In this document: one piece after another, positions 7,612 through 17,011 of the stretch
Numbering within the stretch: position 1 is the stretch's first letter
Layout of the letters: the number at the start of each line of letters is the position of its first letter
NCBI GenBank assembly: GCA_963827725.1
Contig: CAWHBM010000001.1
Location: 1,674,001-1,738,000, forward strand
DNA: 64,000 nucleotides
Direction of reading: 5' to 3'
From: VAXT01 sp963827725
Lineage (GTDB): Bacteria > Actinomycetota > Thermoleophilia > Gaiellales > Gaiellaceae
Translations under genes and position numbers: made by a program
The notes under the pieces: generated by a model
What the model saw: the letters and a program-made list of their open reading frames with translations, nothing else
Database searches by the model: none
What the model was told of the DNA's origin: nothing

Positions 7612-8765
7612 CGCTCGCCGCGACCGTCCTCGTCCCCACGCACGACCACGGGCCGACGCTCCGGCGCTCGATCGCGAGCGCGCTCGCACAGACGGTCTCC
7701 GACCTCGAGGTGCTGGTTGTAGGAGACGGCGTCCCCGACGTCACGCGCGAGCTCATGGCCGAGCTGATCTCATCTGACCCGCGCCTGAGGTTCTTCGACA
7801 ACCCGAAGGGGCCGCGTCACGGGGAGCAGCACCGCCACGCAGCGCTCAGCGAGGCGCAAGGCGAGATCGTCTGCTACCTCTCCGACGACGACCTCTGGCT
7901 GCCGAACCACGTCGAGGCGATGCAGGCGCTTCTCGCGGAGAGCGACTTCGCGCACACCCTGCCGCTCAGGGTCGATCCGGAGGGCCGCATCCACCACTGG
8001 CGTGTCGACCTCGAACTTGCCTTCTACCGCGAGCTGCTCATGGGCGGCGAGAACCGCGTGCCGCATTGCTGCGCCGGGCATACGCTCGAGCTCTACCGGC
8101 GTCTGCCCGCCGGCTGGCGCGCCGGGCCTTCCGAGCTGCCAAGCGACCTCTACATGTGGCAGCAGATCCTTTCCGTCCCGGGCTGCCGCGCCGTCAGCGG
8201 CACGCGTCCGACCGTCCTCCACTTCCCGAGCCACGAACGCGTTCGCTGGAGCAGCGAGCAAAGGCTCGAGGAGCTAGACGACTGGGCGGCTCGCGTGAAG
8301 GATCCCGCGTGGCGCGAGAGTCTCGCGCAGCAGGTGCTCGACGCGGTCACGGTCGAGGACGCCCAGCTCGACGAGGAGATTGCCGCACGGGAGGAGCGGC
8401 TCCGAGCCCAGGTCGACCGGCTGGAGGAGCTACACGGACAGGTTCATGCGGTGCACGGACAGGTTCTTGCGCTCGAGGTCGAGCAGGCACGTCTCGTCGC
8501 ACTGCTCCACGAGCGCGAGCAAGATCTGACGATGCTCTCGTCGTCGGTCACCTGGCGACTGCGAGAGCGCCTCGTGAGTCTGTCGTTTCTGAGCAGACCG
8601 ATCAGATGGGCTGCCAGGGCTCTAGCTCGTCCAGCAGCGCGCGCAGAGACTGGCTTCCTGCATCACGGTCCGAAACCCGAGGAGACTCGTCCGGCCAACG
8701 GAGCTCCAGTTCCGGATCGGCCCAGTGACAGCCCAGCTCGTCGTCCGGGTTCCAGTACTCCGTGA
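7608..8765 (+). CDS. family 2 glycosyltransferase with C-terminal coiled coil
   Basis: GT-A fold: VLVPTHDHGPTLRRSIASALAQT, then VGDGVPD and the metal-binding LSDDDLWLPNHVE around residue 95. The N-terminal 230 residues are the transferase domain. After that come about 60 residues of Glu/Leu-rich coiled coil with a repeated LHGQVHAVHGQVLALE unit, then a VTWRLRERLVSLSFLSRPIRWAARAL segment typical of glycan-synthesis proteins. Start GTG at 7608 overlaps the preceding oxidoreductase stop. The final 164 bases overlap the convergent epimerase gene, so the true C terminus may be earlier, near 8600. Confidence 0.85.
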   Translation: MTLAATVLVPTHDHGPTLRRSIASALAQTVSDLEVLVVGDGVPDVTRELMAELISSDPRLRFFDNPKGPRHGEQHRHAALSEAQGEIVCYLSDDDLWLPNHVEAMQALLAESDFAHTLPLRVDPEGRIHHWRVDLELAFYRELLMGGENRVPHCCAGHTLELYRRLPAGWRAGPSELPSDLYMWQQILSVPGCRAVSGTRPTVLHFPSHERVRWSSEQRLEELDDWAARVKDPAWRESLAQQVLDAVTVEDAQLDEEIAAREERLRAQVDRLEELHGQVHAVHGQVLALEVEQARLVALLHEREQDLTMLSSSVTWRLRERLVSLSFLSRPIRWAARALARPAARAETGFLHHGPKPEETRPANGAPVPDRPSDSPARRPGSSTP

Positions 8766-9144
8766 CTGCGTAGACGTGGAGCGAGGGCTCGTGGAAGTAG
8801 AAGCCGTGCGCAACGCCGCAGGGGATCACGAGTGAGGCCGGCTCATCGCCGCTGAGCTCGACCAGAACGCTCAGCCCTTCGGTCGGTGACCCTCGCCGTA
8901 GGTCGCGGAGCCCGACAACGGCTCGGCCGTACGGAAGCGTCAGGTAGTCCTCGTGGTTGACATGGACGTGCACGCCGCGGAGCACGCGCGCCTCCGAGCG
9001 AACGGCGTTCCACTGGATCGGGCTCACTCCCGTTTCCCACTCGAGCCGGTAGAGCTCGGTGAAGACTCCGCGCTCGTCCGCGTGCGCCGCCAGCGGCCGC
9101 AAGAGCGTCCCGGTGGGGAGAAGAGCAGGAGGAGCGACGCCCAC
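8602..9144 (-). CDS. dTDP-4-dehydrorhamnose 3,5-epimerase-like protein
   Basis: RmlC-like cupin of 180 residues. It begins with LLRPLAAHADERGVFTELYR, has NAVRSEARVLRGVHVHVNHEDYLTLPYGRAVVGLRDLR in place of the usual RGLHFQ..Q.K.V...G block, and VIPCGVAHGFYFHEPSLHVYAVTEYWNPDDELG matching the RmlC PxGxAHGF and YW.P..E segments. These suggest a nucleotide-sugar epimerase of the RmlC family, though the changes around the catalytic His mean that true rhamnose synthesis is not certain. Sits by a sugar oxidoreductase and glycosyltransferase, consistent with surface polysaccharide synthesis. Confidence 0.85.
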   Translation of the reverse strand: MGVAPPALLPTGTLLRPLAAHADERGVFTELYRLEWETGVSPIQWNAVRSEARVLRGVHVHVNHEDYLTLPYGRAVVGLRDLRRGSPTEGLSVLVELSGDEPASLVIPCGVAHGFYFHEPSLHVYAVTEYWNPDDELGCHWADPELELRWPDESPRVSDRDAGSQSLRALLDELEPWQPI

Positions 9145-9244
9145 TCGGCCGTTATATCGCGTCCGCCCTGGCTACGATCAGAGCACGGGACTCCCTCCCG
9201 CACGAACCCATGCTGCAACTCCATTCCATCCGTAGGTGCCTGCC

Positions 9245-10957
9245 GTGATCCGGCTTCCGTTCGCCGATCCCGGCATTCCAGACACGCGCTCGCCCACGCG
9301 GTTGCTGGTCTGGGTCGGGCGCCACCAGGTCGGCACGCTCATCGCGGGTGTGTTGTTCGGCGTCGCGTGGATGGTCGCGCAAGCGCTGATGCCCTTCGCG
9401 ATCGGGCGCGCGATCCAGGAGGGCATCATCGAAAGTGACAACCACGCCCTCGCGTACTGGACCCTCGTCCTGCTCGGCCTCGGCGCGACGCAGGCCGTCG
9501 CGGGCGTGATGCGACATCGCTGCGCCGTCTCCAACTGGCTGCAGGCCTCGTTCAGGCTCGCCCAGGTCGTCGCGCACCACGCTGCCCGGGCAGGCCCTGC
9601 CATCCGCAACCGGCTCTCCACGGGCGAGGTCGTCGCCACCGTCACGAACGATGCGATGCGCGCCGGCGGCGCCTTCGACATCACCGCGCGGCTGTCCGGC
9701 GCGCTGGTCTCGTACATCGTGGTTGCGATCATCTTGCTGTCGGCCTCCGTCGTGCTCGGCTTCGTCGTCCTGATCGGCGTCCCCGCGCTCGTCCTGCTGC
9801 TCGGCTTCGTCATCAAGCCTCTCCAGGCACGGCAACTCGTGCAGCGCGAAGAGGTCGGCAAGCTGACGGCACTCGGCGCGGACACCGCCGCGGGCCTGCG
9901 CGTGCTCCGAGGCATCGGCGGCGAGGCGGCGTTCTTCCATCGCTATCACGCACGTTCCCAGGAGGTGCGGCACGCCGGTGTGCGAGTCGCGCTCCCGCAG
10001 TCGACGCTCGACTCGGCACAGGTGCTCATCCCGGGCCTCTTCGTGGTCTTCGTGACCTGGCTCGGCGCGCGCTTCGCGCTCTCCGGGAAGATCGACGTCG
10101 GCGACCTGATCGCTTTCTACGGATACGCAGCCTTCCTCGTCATTCCGCTACGCACCGCGGCCGAGGCCGTCGACAAGATCACCCGCTCGCTCGTCGGCGC
10201 CGAGAAGATGCTGAACGTCCTCCGAGTCGAGCGCGAGATCGGCGAGCCATCGGCGCCCGTCGCCGAGCCGCCGGCCGGTGTGGGGCTCGCGGACCACCGG
10301 TCCGGGCTCGTCGTCCAGCCCGGCCTCCTCACGGCGATCGTCTCGTCGCCGCCCGAAGACGCGGCGGCGATCGCCGACCGGCTCGGGCGGTTCGGCGAGG
10401 ACGACGGCGCTTTTCTCGGCGAGGTGAGACTCGCGCACCTGCCCGTGGAGACCGTGCGCCGCCGGATCGTCGTCAGCGAATCGGACCCGGTGCTCTTCTC
10501 CGGCACGCTGCGGAAGGGACTCGACCCCTGGGGCCGGGCCGGGGGCGATGCCGAGGTCCACGCAGCCGTCGCGGTCGCGAACGCAGAGGACGTGATCGAG
10601 GCGCTTCCGGAGGGGCTCGAGACCACGATCGACGAGCGTGGTCGCTCTTTCTCGGGCGGCCAGCGTCAACGGCTCGTGCTCGCCCGCGCGCTGCTCTCGG
10701 ACGCCGAGTCCCTCGTGCTCGTCGACCCGACGAGCGCCGTTGATGCCCACACCGAGGCGCGGATCGCCAAGAGGCTTCGCGAAGCGCGCGCCAGCAGGAC
10801 GACGGTCATCGTCACAACGAGCCCACTCATGCTCGACCAGGCCGACCGAGTCGTCTTCGTCGAGGACGGAAGAGTCCGCGCGGAGGGAACGCACAAGGAG
10901 CTCCTCCGGACGAGCGCCGCCTACCGCTGGACCGTGACGCGGGGAGAAGACCTGTGA
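9245..10957 (+). CDS. ABC exporter half-transporter with degenerate nucleotide-binding domain
   Basis: Type IV ABC exporter half: six membrane segments (about residues 25-320), then a nucleotide-binding domain that lacks key residues. Where Walker A should be, the sequence reads LLTAIVSSPPEDAAAIADRL, with no GKS/T. The signature SFSGGQRQRLVLARAL is perfect. Walker B is LVLVDPTSAVD, with Pro where the catalytic Glu belongs, and the His switch is replaced (IVTTSPLML). It cannot be a working ATPase alone; its intact signature should complete the site on the downstream partner, whose start overlaps its stop (GTGA). Start GTG 9245 preferred; GTG 9236 is possible. Confidence 0.9.
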   Translation: MIRLPFADPGIPDTRSPTRLLVWVGRHQVGTLIAGVLFGVAWMVAQALMPFAIGRAIQEGIIESDNHALAYWTLVLLGLGATQAVAGVMRHRCAVSNWLQASFRLAQVVAHHAARAGPAIRNRLSTGEVVATVTNDAMRAGGAFDITARLSGALVSYIVVAIILLSASVVLGFVVLIGVPALVLLLGFVIKPLQARQLVQREEVGKLTALGADTAAGLRVLRGIGGEAAFFHRYHARSQEVRHAGVRVALPQSTLDSAQVLIPGLFVVFVTWLGARFALSGKIDVGDLIAFYGYAAFLVIPLRTAAEAVDKITRSLVGAEKMLNVLRVEREIGEPSAPVAEPPAGVGLADHRSGLVVQPGLLTAIVSSPPEDAAAIADRLGRFGEDDGAFLGEVRLAHLPVETVRRRIVVSESDPVLFSGTLRKGLDPWGRAGGDAEVHAAVAVANAEDVIEALPEGLETTIDERGRSFSGGQRQRLVLARALLSDAESLVLVDPTSAVDAHTEARIAKRLREARASRTTVIVTTSPLMLDQADRVVFVEDGRVRAEGTHKELLRTSAAYRWTVTRGEDL

Positions 10958-12696
10958 GCGATCTGCTTCCGATCGCCGACGGGCCCGATCTTCGCGCCCA
11001 GGCTCGTCGTCTCGGACGGCGTCACCGGCGAGGGCTCGCCGGAATGGTCGCCCTTCATGCTGCCGCCGCGACTGCCGGGCTCGCGGGCCCGCCACTGCTC
11101 GGAAAGCTCGTCCAGTCCGTGCAGGAGGGCACGACCACCCAGCACGTCGACATGCTCGTGGTTCTCCTCGCTGTGGCGCTCGTTACCCAGACGATCCTGA
11201 CGTTCTTCGCACGCCTCGCCTCGTTTGTTCTCTCCGAGAAGATGTTTGCCGAGCTGCGGGAGGACTTCATGCAGCGCGTACTCGCGCTGCCGCTCTCGAC
11301 CGTGGAACGGGCCGGCACCGGCGACCTCGTGTCGCGCACGACTGCGGACGTGGACGCCCTCGCCCGAACCGTGCGCTTCGCCATCCCTGAGACGCTCGTC
11401 GCCGCGGTCACTACGTTTCTGACCGTGGTCGCCGCGGTGTGGGTGAGCCCGATCGCGGCGCTTCCATGCATCGTCGGCGCGCCGGTGCTCTTGGTCGGCA
11501 CTCGCTGGTATCTGAAGCGGGCGCCTGCCGGGTACCTCTGGGAGCGAGCGTCGTACGCGCAGCTCGCAGGCACTGTCAGCGAGACGGTCGAAGGTGGCCG
11601 GACCGTGGAGGCGCTGAGCCTTCGCGAGGAACGCGTCGGGCGCATCGACGCCGACCTCGACAATTCCTATCGCGCGGAGATGCGCACCTTGTTTTTGCGC
11701 ACGATTTGGTTCCCCTCGGCGGAGTTCGCGTACGTGTTGCCCGTCGCCGCCTCGCTCGCCTGGGGCGGCTGGCTCGTCTCCTCGGGCCGTGCCTCGATCG
11801 CTGAGGTGACTGCCGTGTCGCTTTACGTCGTGCAGCTCGCGGACCCGGTCGACAGGCTGATCTCATGGCTCGACGAGATCCAGGTCGGCGCCACGTCGTT
11901 CGCGCGCCTCGTCGGCATCGTTCGCGTGCCTCCCGACCGCCATGCGACCGGCGACGAGCCGGACGGCGACCGGCTGCGCGCCGAAGACGTGCGCTACGCC
12001 TACGTGGCGAACCGCGACGTCCTGCACGGAATCGACCTGGATCTCAAGCCCGGCGAGCGCGTCGCCGTAGTCGGCCCGTCCGGCGCCGGCAAGTCGACGC
12101 TCGGGCGCCTCCTCGCAGGCATCCACCCGCCACGCGTCGGGCTCGTCGAGGTCGGGGGCGTACGGCTGGTCGACCTTTCGCTCGACACCCTTCGCACCGA
12201 GGTCGCGCTCGTCACGCAGGAGCAGCACGTGTTCGTCGGCACGCTCGCCGACAACCTCCGCCTCGCCCGGCCGGGCGCCTCCGACGAGCAGCTGGAGGAG
12301 GCATTCAAGGCGGTGGACGCATACGAGTGGGTGCAGACTCTGCCGGAGGGCCTCGAGACCGTCGTCGGCGCAGGCGGCTACGCCCTCTTGCCCGCACAGG
12401 CGCAGCAGGTCGCGCTTGCGAGGCTCGTGCTCGCCGATCCGCACACGCTCGTCCTCGACGAGGCGACCTCGCTGCTCGACCCGAGGGCCGCTCGCCACCT
12501 CGAGCGATCGCTCGCCTCGGTGCTGGAAGGCAGGACGGTGGTCGCGATCGCCCATCGACTGCACACGGCGCACGACGCGGACCGGGTAGCCGTCGTCGAG
12601 GAAGGCCTGCTGAACGAGCTCGGGACCCACGCGGAGCTGGTGGCCAACCGCGGCCCGTACGCCGCGCTCTGGGATTCGTGGCACGGCGATCGCTGA
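10954..12696 (+). CDS. ABC exporter half-transporter, catalytic partner
   Basis: A 580-residue type IV ABC exporter half. Membrane domain about residues 1-320, nucleotide-binding domain after that. Walker A is perfect (GERVAVVGPSGAGKSTLGRLLAG), Walker B has its Glu (TLVLDEATSLLD) and the His switch is present (VVAIAHRLHTAH), but the signature is lost: ALLPAQAQQVALARLVL in place of LSGGQ. This mirrors the partner, which keeps only the signature. Together they give one full ATP site and one site missing both halves. Substrate unknown: drug, lipid or peptide export are all possible. Confidence 0.92.
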   Translation: MSDLLPIADGPDLRAQARRLGRRHRRGLAGMVALHAAAATAGLAGPPLLGKLVQSVQEGTTTQHVDMLVVLLAVALVTQTILTFFARLASFVLSEKMFAELREDFMQRVLALPLSTVERAGTGDLVSRTTADVDALARTVRFAIPETLVAAVTTFLTVVAAVWVSPIAALPCIVGAPVLLVGTRWYLKRAPAGYLWERASYAQLAGTVSETVEGGRTVEALSLREERVGRIDADLDNSYRAEMRTLFLRTIWFPSAEFAYVLPVAASLAWGGWLVSSGRASIAEVTAVSLYVVQLADPVDRLISWLDEIQVGATSFARLVGIVRVPPDRHATGDEPDGDRLRAEDVRYAYVANRDVLHGIDLDLKPGERVAVVGPSGAGKSTLGRLLAGIHPPRVGLVEVGGVRLVDLSLDTLRTEVALVTQEQHVFVGTLADNLRLARPGASDEQLEEAFKAVDAYEWVQTLPEGLETVVGAGGYALLPAQAQQVALARLVLADPHTLVLDEATSLLDPRAARHLERSLASVLEGRTVVAIAHRLHTAHDADRVAVVEEGLLNELGTHAELVANRGPYAALWDSWHGDR

Positions 12697-12728
12697 CCAC
12701 CTGAAGCCTGAACGACGAAATCCCGAGA

Positions 12729-13025
12729 TCAGCGGGTTCGGGCGAAGCGCTGGACTGCGTTGAGGAGCTCTTCGGTCTTCGTCGCTGCATCGGCTGCGTC
12801 GCCCGACGTAATCGCGCCCGCTACGCAGTGGCGGACATGCTCGTCGAGGATCTTCAGCGCGACCGCCTCCAGCGCGGTGTTCACCGCGGCGATCTGGGTG
12901 AGGATGTCGATGCAGTAGCGGTCCTCCTCGACCATGCGCTCGACGCCACGGACCTGGCCCTCGATCCGGTGGAGCCGCTTGACAAGCGCCTCCTTGTCCT
13001 TCGCATACCCGTGCTCGTGCGTCAT
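12729..13025 (-). CDS. csoR: CsoR-family copper-sensing repressor
   Basis: A 98-residue all-helical repressor of the CsoR/RcnR family. The Cu(I) ligands of CsoR are all present: Cys38 (RYCIDILTQ), His63 and Cys67 (EHVRHC), equivalent to Cys36/His61/Cys65 of the Mycobacterium tuberculosis protein. RIEGQVRGVERMVEEDR is the family signature. Its ATG overlaps the stop of the copper ATPase gene (ATGA), so it is the last gene of the copper operon and is expected to shut off the operator at 15138-15154 when copper is low. Confidence 0.93.
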   Translation of the reverse strand: MTHEHGYAKDKEALVKRLHRIEGQVRGVERMVEEDRYCIDILTQIAAVNTALEAVALKILDEHVRHCVAGAITSGDAADAATKTEELLNAVQRFARTR

Positions 13026-15139
13026 GCGCGGGCGCTCCGGAAGCGCCTGAGGCGAAGGCTGTTCGTGACGACGAAGAGACTGGACGCCGCCATCGCCGCC
13101 GCTGCGACGATCGGGCTCAGGAGGCCGGCGACCGCGAGCGGGATCGCGGCGACGTTGTAGGCGAACGCCCAGAAGAGGTTGCCCTTGATCGTCGTCAGCG
13201 TCCTGCGCGCGAGCCGGATCGCGTCGGCCGCGGCCCGGAGATCGCCGGAGACGAGAGTCAGATCGGACGCTTCGATCGCAACGTCTGTGCCGGTGCCGAT
13301 CGCGAGGCCAAGATCGGCCTGGGCGAGCGCGGGAGCGTCGTTGACGCCGTCGCCGACCATCGCCACGACCTTCCCGTCCTCCTGGAGGCGCCTCACCTCC
13401 CGCACCTTGTCGTCCGGAAGAACCTCGGCGAGCACACGTTCGATCCCGACTTCTTCGGCCACCCGCTCGGCCGTTGCCCGGACATCACCGGTGAGCAGCA
13501 CGGGAGTGAGGCCGAGCGCCTTCAGCTCGCGAATCGCCTCTGCGCTCGTCGGCTTGACGGTGTCCCGCACCTCGAGCGTCGCGCGCGGCACGCCGTCCCA
13601 GCTCACCTCGACGGACCCGTTGCGCCGGGCAACCGCCACCTCACGCCCCTCGACGACACCGGAGACGCCGACGCCCGGCTCGTTGCGGAAGGCTTGCACC
13701 GAAGGCAGCTCCCCCAGCTCTGTCCGTGCCACGCGCGCGACCGCCTGGCCGATCGGGTGCTCGCTCGCCGCCTCCACGGCGCCTGCGAGCCGAAGGACTT
13801 CGGCACGGCTCGCGCCGTCGGTCGGCGTGACCCCGACCAGCTCCATCCGTCCTTCGGTGACGGTCCCCGTCTTGTCGAGCACGACCGTGTCGACCCTGCG
13901 CGTCTGCTCGAGGATCTCCGGCCCCTTGATCAGGACGCCCATCTGCGCGCCGCGGCCGGTGCCGACCATGAGCGCCGTCGGCGTGGCGAGACCCAGGGCA
14001 CAGGGGCAGGCGATGATCAGCACGGCGACCGCCGCGGTGAACGCAGCCGCTGCCGAGGCGCCGGACAGCAAGCCAGCCGGCGAGGGTCAGCGCAGAGATC
14101 GCGATCACGACCGGAACGAAGATGGCCGAGACGCGATCCGCGAGCCGCTGCACGGGAGCCTTGCCGGACTGAGCGGCCTCGACGAGGCGCGCGATCTGAG
14201 CGACCGCAGTATCGGCGCCGACTCTCGTCGCGCGAACGACGAGGCGGCCGTAGGTGTTGACGGCTGCTCCGGCAACCGCGGAGCCGACGCCGACCTCGAC
14301 CGGTACCGACTCGCCGGTCAGCAGCGACTGGTCGACAGCTGATTCGCCTTCGACGACGACACCGTCCGTCGCCACTTTCTCGCCGGGCCGAACGACGAAG
14401 AGCTCGTCGACCCGGAGCTCCGCGACCGGAACGAGGATCTCTTCGCCGTCGCGCAGGACGCGCGCCTCCTTGGCGCCTAGCTCGAGCAGCTTGCGGATCG
14501 CTTCCGAGGAGCGGCCCTTCGCCCGCGCCTCGAGGTAGCGGCCGAGAACGATCAGCGTCGTCACGACGGCGGCGACCTCGAAGTAGACGTCCGCGTCGAG
14601 CCCGCCGACGAGCACGACCGCCGACCAGAGCCAGGCCGCGAGCGTCCCGAGCGAGATGAGCGTGTCCATCGACGCGGCGAGGTGGCGCGCGTTCCTGCAG
14701 CGCCGCACGGTGAAACGCGAAGCCCCGAGACGAAGACGACCGGCGCCGAGAGCGCGAGCGCGACCCACTCCCAGCCCGAGAACTGAAGCGGCGGAACCAT
14801 CGCGAGCAGCGCGACCGGCACCGTGAGGGCGACCGCGAGGGCAAGCCGCCTGGTGAGCAGCCGCGAGCGGCTCGTCGTGATGATGGCGCCTCGTGCGCCG
14901 GCGCAGCCGGACGCGCGCCGTAGCCGGCCGACTCGACGGCGCCGACGAGCTCGTCCACCGAGACGCTCGTCCCGGAGCGAACCGTTGCCTGTTCCGTGGC
15001 GAAGTTGACCGTCGCCTCGACACCGTCGAGCTGAGTTCAGCTTCTTCTCGATCCGCGCGGCGCAGGACGCGCAGGTCATTCCCTCGAGCTCGAGGCGGAC
15101 TTCAGCCGTCTGCAGCGTTCCGGGCACGGGCTCCATCAT
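13022..15139 (-). CDS. copA: copper-exporting P1B-type ATPase, frameshifted
   Basis: The protein can be followed through several frames. N-terminal HMA domain with LEGMTCASCAARIEKKL (from 15139), then the rest of that domain (VDELVGAVESAGYGARP), membrane helices, ASMDTLISLGTLAAWLWS, the actuator loop SLLTGESVPVE, the copper-site ACPCALGLATPTALM, phosphorylation site DKTGTV, SEHPIG and GDGVNDAPALAQADLG. It exports Cu(I). Frame changes fall near 15037, 14890, 14718, 14693 and 14070; each is repaired by removing one or two bases. CsoR pairing makes it the copper exporter of the cell. I think the indels are sequencing errors; a real pseudogene cannot be excluded. Confidence 0.85.
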
Positions 15140-15154
15140 ACCACCCGGGGGTAT
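15138..15154. promoter_or_regulatory. CsoR-like operator
   Basis: ATACCACCCGGGGGTAT is a near-perfect palindrome (7 of 8 positions paired) placed right at the first ATG of the copper ATPase gene. It resembles the ATACC...GGTAT/GC-core sites bound by CsoR proteins. The second ATG at 15136 may then be the real start. Repression by CsoR, encoded at the end of the same operon, is inferred. Confidence 0.65.
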
Positions 15155-15160
15155 CTGGAA

Positions 15161-16619
15161 CTAGTCCGATTTCCGCGGGCGCGAGCGCGCCGCCCTCCCG
15201 AGCCTCGTGCGCAGGCGCCTCTCCTGGTCGCCAGGAACACGCCGCCGATCACGGCGCCCGCGAGCGCGAACATCGCTCCGACGAGGAATGCGGCGCGGTA
15301 GCCGCCGTTCAGCGCGGCGAGCGCGTCGTCTCCGGAAGCGAGCAGGCTGTCGGTACGCGAAGCCGCGAGGCTGGCGAGAACCGCGAGGCCGAGCGCGCCG
15401 CCCATCATGAAAGCGGTGTTGACGACGCCGGAGGCAAGGCCGGATCTCCTCCGGCTCGACGTCGCTCATCGCGCCGAGCAGCAACGGGTTGAATGCCATC
15501 CCGGCGCCGATGCCGAGCAGGACCATGCCGGGCAGCACGTCGACGAGAAAGTCCCCGTCGACCGGCGCCCGCGCGAAGAGCAGCGAGCCCGGCCGCGGCC
15601 AGCGTGAGCCCCGTCGCCAGCGGCAGCCTGAGCCCGAAGCGGATGACGAGCATCGCCGAGAGCCCCACCGAGAACGCGCCCATGATCAGGTTCGCCGGCA
15701 GGAACGCGAGCCCGACCTGCAGCGGGCTGAACCCGAGCACCTGCTGGAGGTAGAGGGCGGAGAGGAAGAACCAGGCGAACATGGCGGCAGCCCAGAGGAC
15801 GCCGACGACGTTCGCGGTCGCGACGTTTCGCAACCGGAAGAGGCTGAGCGGCATCAGCGGGGCCGAGACGCGCAACTCGATCACGAGGAAGATCACCATC
15901 AGCACGGCAGCGACTGCGAGCAGGCCGAGTGTCTGACCAGAGCCCCAGCCCTTGTCGTTGCCGTTGACGATCGCGTAGACGGCGATCATCAGCGAGGCCG
16001 TCACCGTGACCGCACCCGCGATGTCGAGTCGCTCCGAGGAGGCCGGGCCCGGGGCCGCAGGCAACAGCCGCACGGTGAGGACGTAGACGAGCACCCCGAT
16101 CGGGAGGTTGACCAGGAAGATCCAGTTCCAGGCGAGCACATCGGTGAGGACGCCGCCGAGGAGCACGCCGATCGTCCCGCCGCCGGAAAGCACGAAGCCG
16201 AAAACGCCCATCGCCTTGGCTCGCTCGGCCGTCTCGGTGAACATGATCATGATCAGCGAGAAGGCGACCGCCGAGACGATGGCGCCGCCGAGGCCCTGCA
16301 CGGCCCGCGCCGCGACCAGGAGACCCTGAGTGTTGGCAACGCCGCAAGCGAGCGAGGCGACCGTGAAGAGCGAGATCCCGATCAGGAAGAGCCGCCGATG
16401 CCCGTACAGGTCGCCGAGCTTGCCGCCGAGCAGAAGGAAGCCGCCGAATGTGAGCAGGTAGGCGTTCACGACCCAGGCGAGCGAGGTCGCGGAGAAGCCG
16501 AGATCCTCCTGGATCGACGGCAGCGCCACGTTCACGATCGTCGTGTCGAGGACGATCATCAGGTCGCCCAGGCACAGCACGATCAGCGCCCACCAGCGCC
16601 TCCGGCCGTCCAACTTCAT
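15161..16619 (-). CDS. DHA2-type MFS efflux transporter, frameshifted
   Basis: Drug:proton antiporter of the EmrB/QacA type with about 14 membrane segments. MIVLDTTIVNVALPSIQEDL is motif D1 and LGGKLGDLYGHRRLFLIG is motif A. The start at 16619 (MKLDGRRRWW) has a GGGAGGTGGGGGAG Shine-Dalgarno region upstream. Frame breaks near 15590, 15443 and 15225 are each repaired by removing a single base; the last gives a natural end ERRLRTRLG...PRKSD at 15161. The unrepaired frame would run to 15136. It follows an ArsR regulator by 25 bases, so efflux is probably controlled by that regulator. Substrate unknown. Confidence 0.85.
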
Positions 16620-16644
16620 CGTCGCTCCCCCACCTCCCGGCACA

Positions 16645-16956
16645 CTAACGATCGATGCTTTCGAGATGTCGTTCGAGCGCATCGAAGCGCTCTTCCCACA
16701 GACGGCGATACGGCTCGAGCCAGGCATCCAGCTCGGCAAGCGGCTCCGGGCGAACGCGGTACAGGCGCCGCTGCGCGTCCTTGCGGACCTCGACGAGCCC
16801 GGCCTCCCGCAGCACCCGCAGATGCTTCGAGACACCCGGCTGGCTGAGCCTGAGCCGCTTGACGAGCTCGCCGACGGAGCGCTCCTTGTCGCGGACATCG
16901 TCCAGAATGCGTCGCCGCGTCGGCTCGGCCAGGACCTCGAATGCGACTGCGAGCAT
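16645..16956 (-). CDS. ArsR-family regulator
   Basis: A 103-residue winged-helix protein: VLAEPTRRRILDDVRDKERSVGELVKRLRLSQPGVSKHLRVLREAGLVEVRKDAQRRLYRVRPEPL, then a helical tail (WLEPYRRLWEERFDALERHLE). There is no CxC metal site, so it is of the non-metal class that usually accompanies SRPBCC/AHSA1 proteins. It heads an operon with the MFS exporter and is divergent from the SRPBCC gene at 17012, so a single operator region probably governs both. Confidence 0.9.
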   Translation of the reverse strand: MLAVAFEVLAEPTRRRILDDVRDKERSVGELVKRLRLSQPGVSKHLRVLREAGLVEVRKDAQRRLYRVRPEPLAELDAWLEPYRRLWEERFDALERHLESIDR

Positions 16957-16962
16957 CCTGTT

Positions 16963-17007
16963 AATATACTCACTAGGTTATATTCCTGTCAAGACATACT
17001 TAGGAGG
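16963..17007. promoter_or_regulatory. divergent promoter/operator between ArsR and SRPBCC genes
   Basis: AATATA (16963-16968) and TATATT (16979-16984) form an inverted repeat in an AT-rich gap between divergent starts at 16956 and 17012. A strong Shine-Dalgarno AGGAGG at 17002-17007 serves the rightward gene. The likely operator of the ArsR protein; inferred from position and symmetry. Confidence 0.5.
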
Positions 17008-17011
17008 CGAA

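Noticed and set aside
13022..15139. Programmed ribosomal frameshifting in copA
   Set aside because: Known cases in copA use one -1 slippery site followed by a structure, giving a short chaperone. Here there are several shifts at unrelated sites, mostly explained by extra bases, and other genes show the same.
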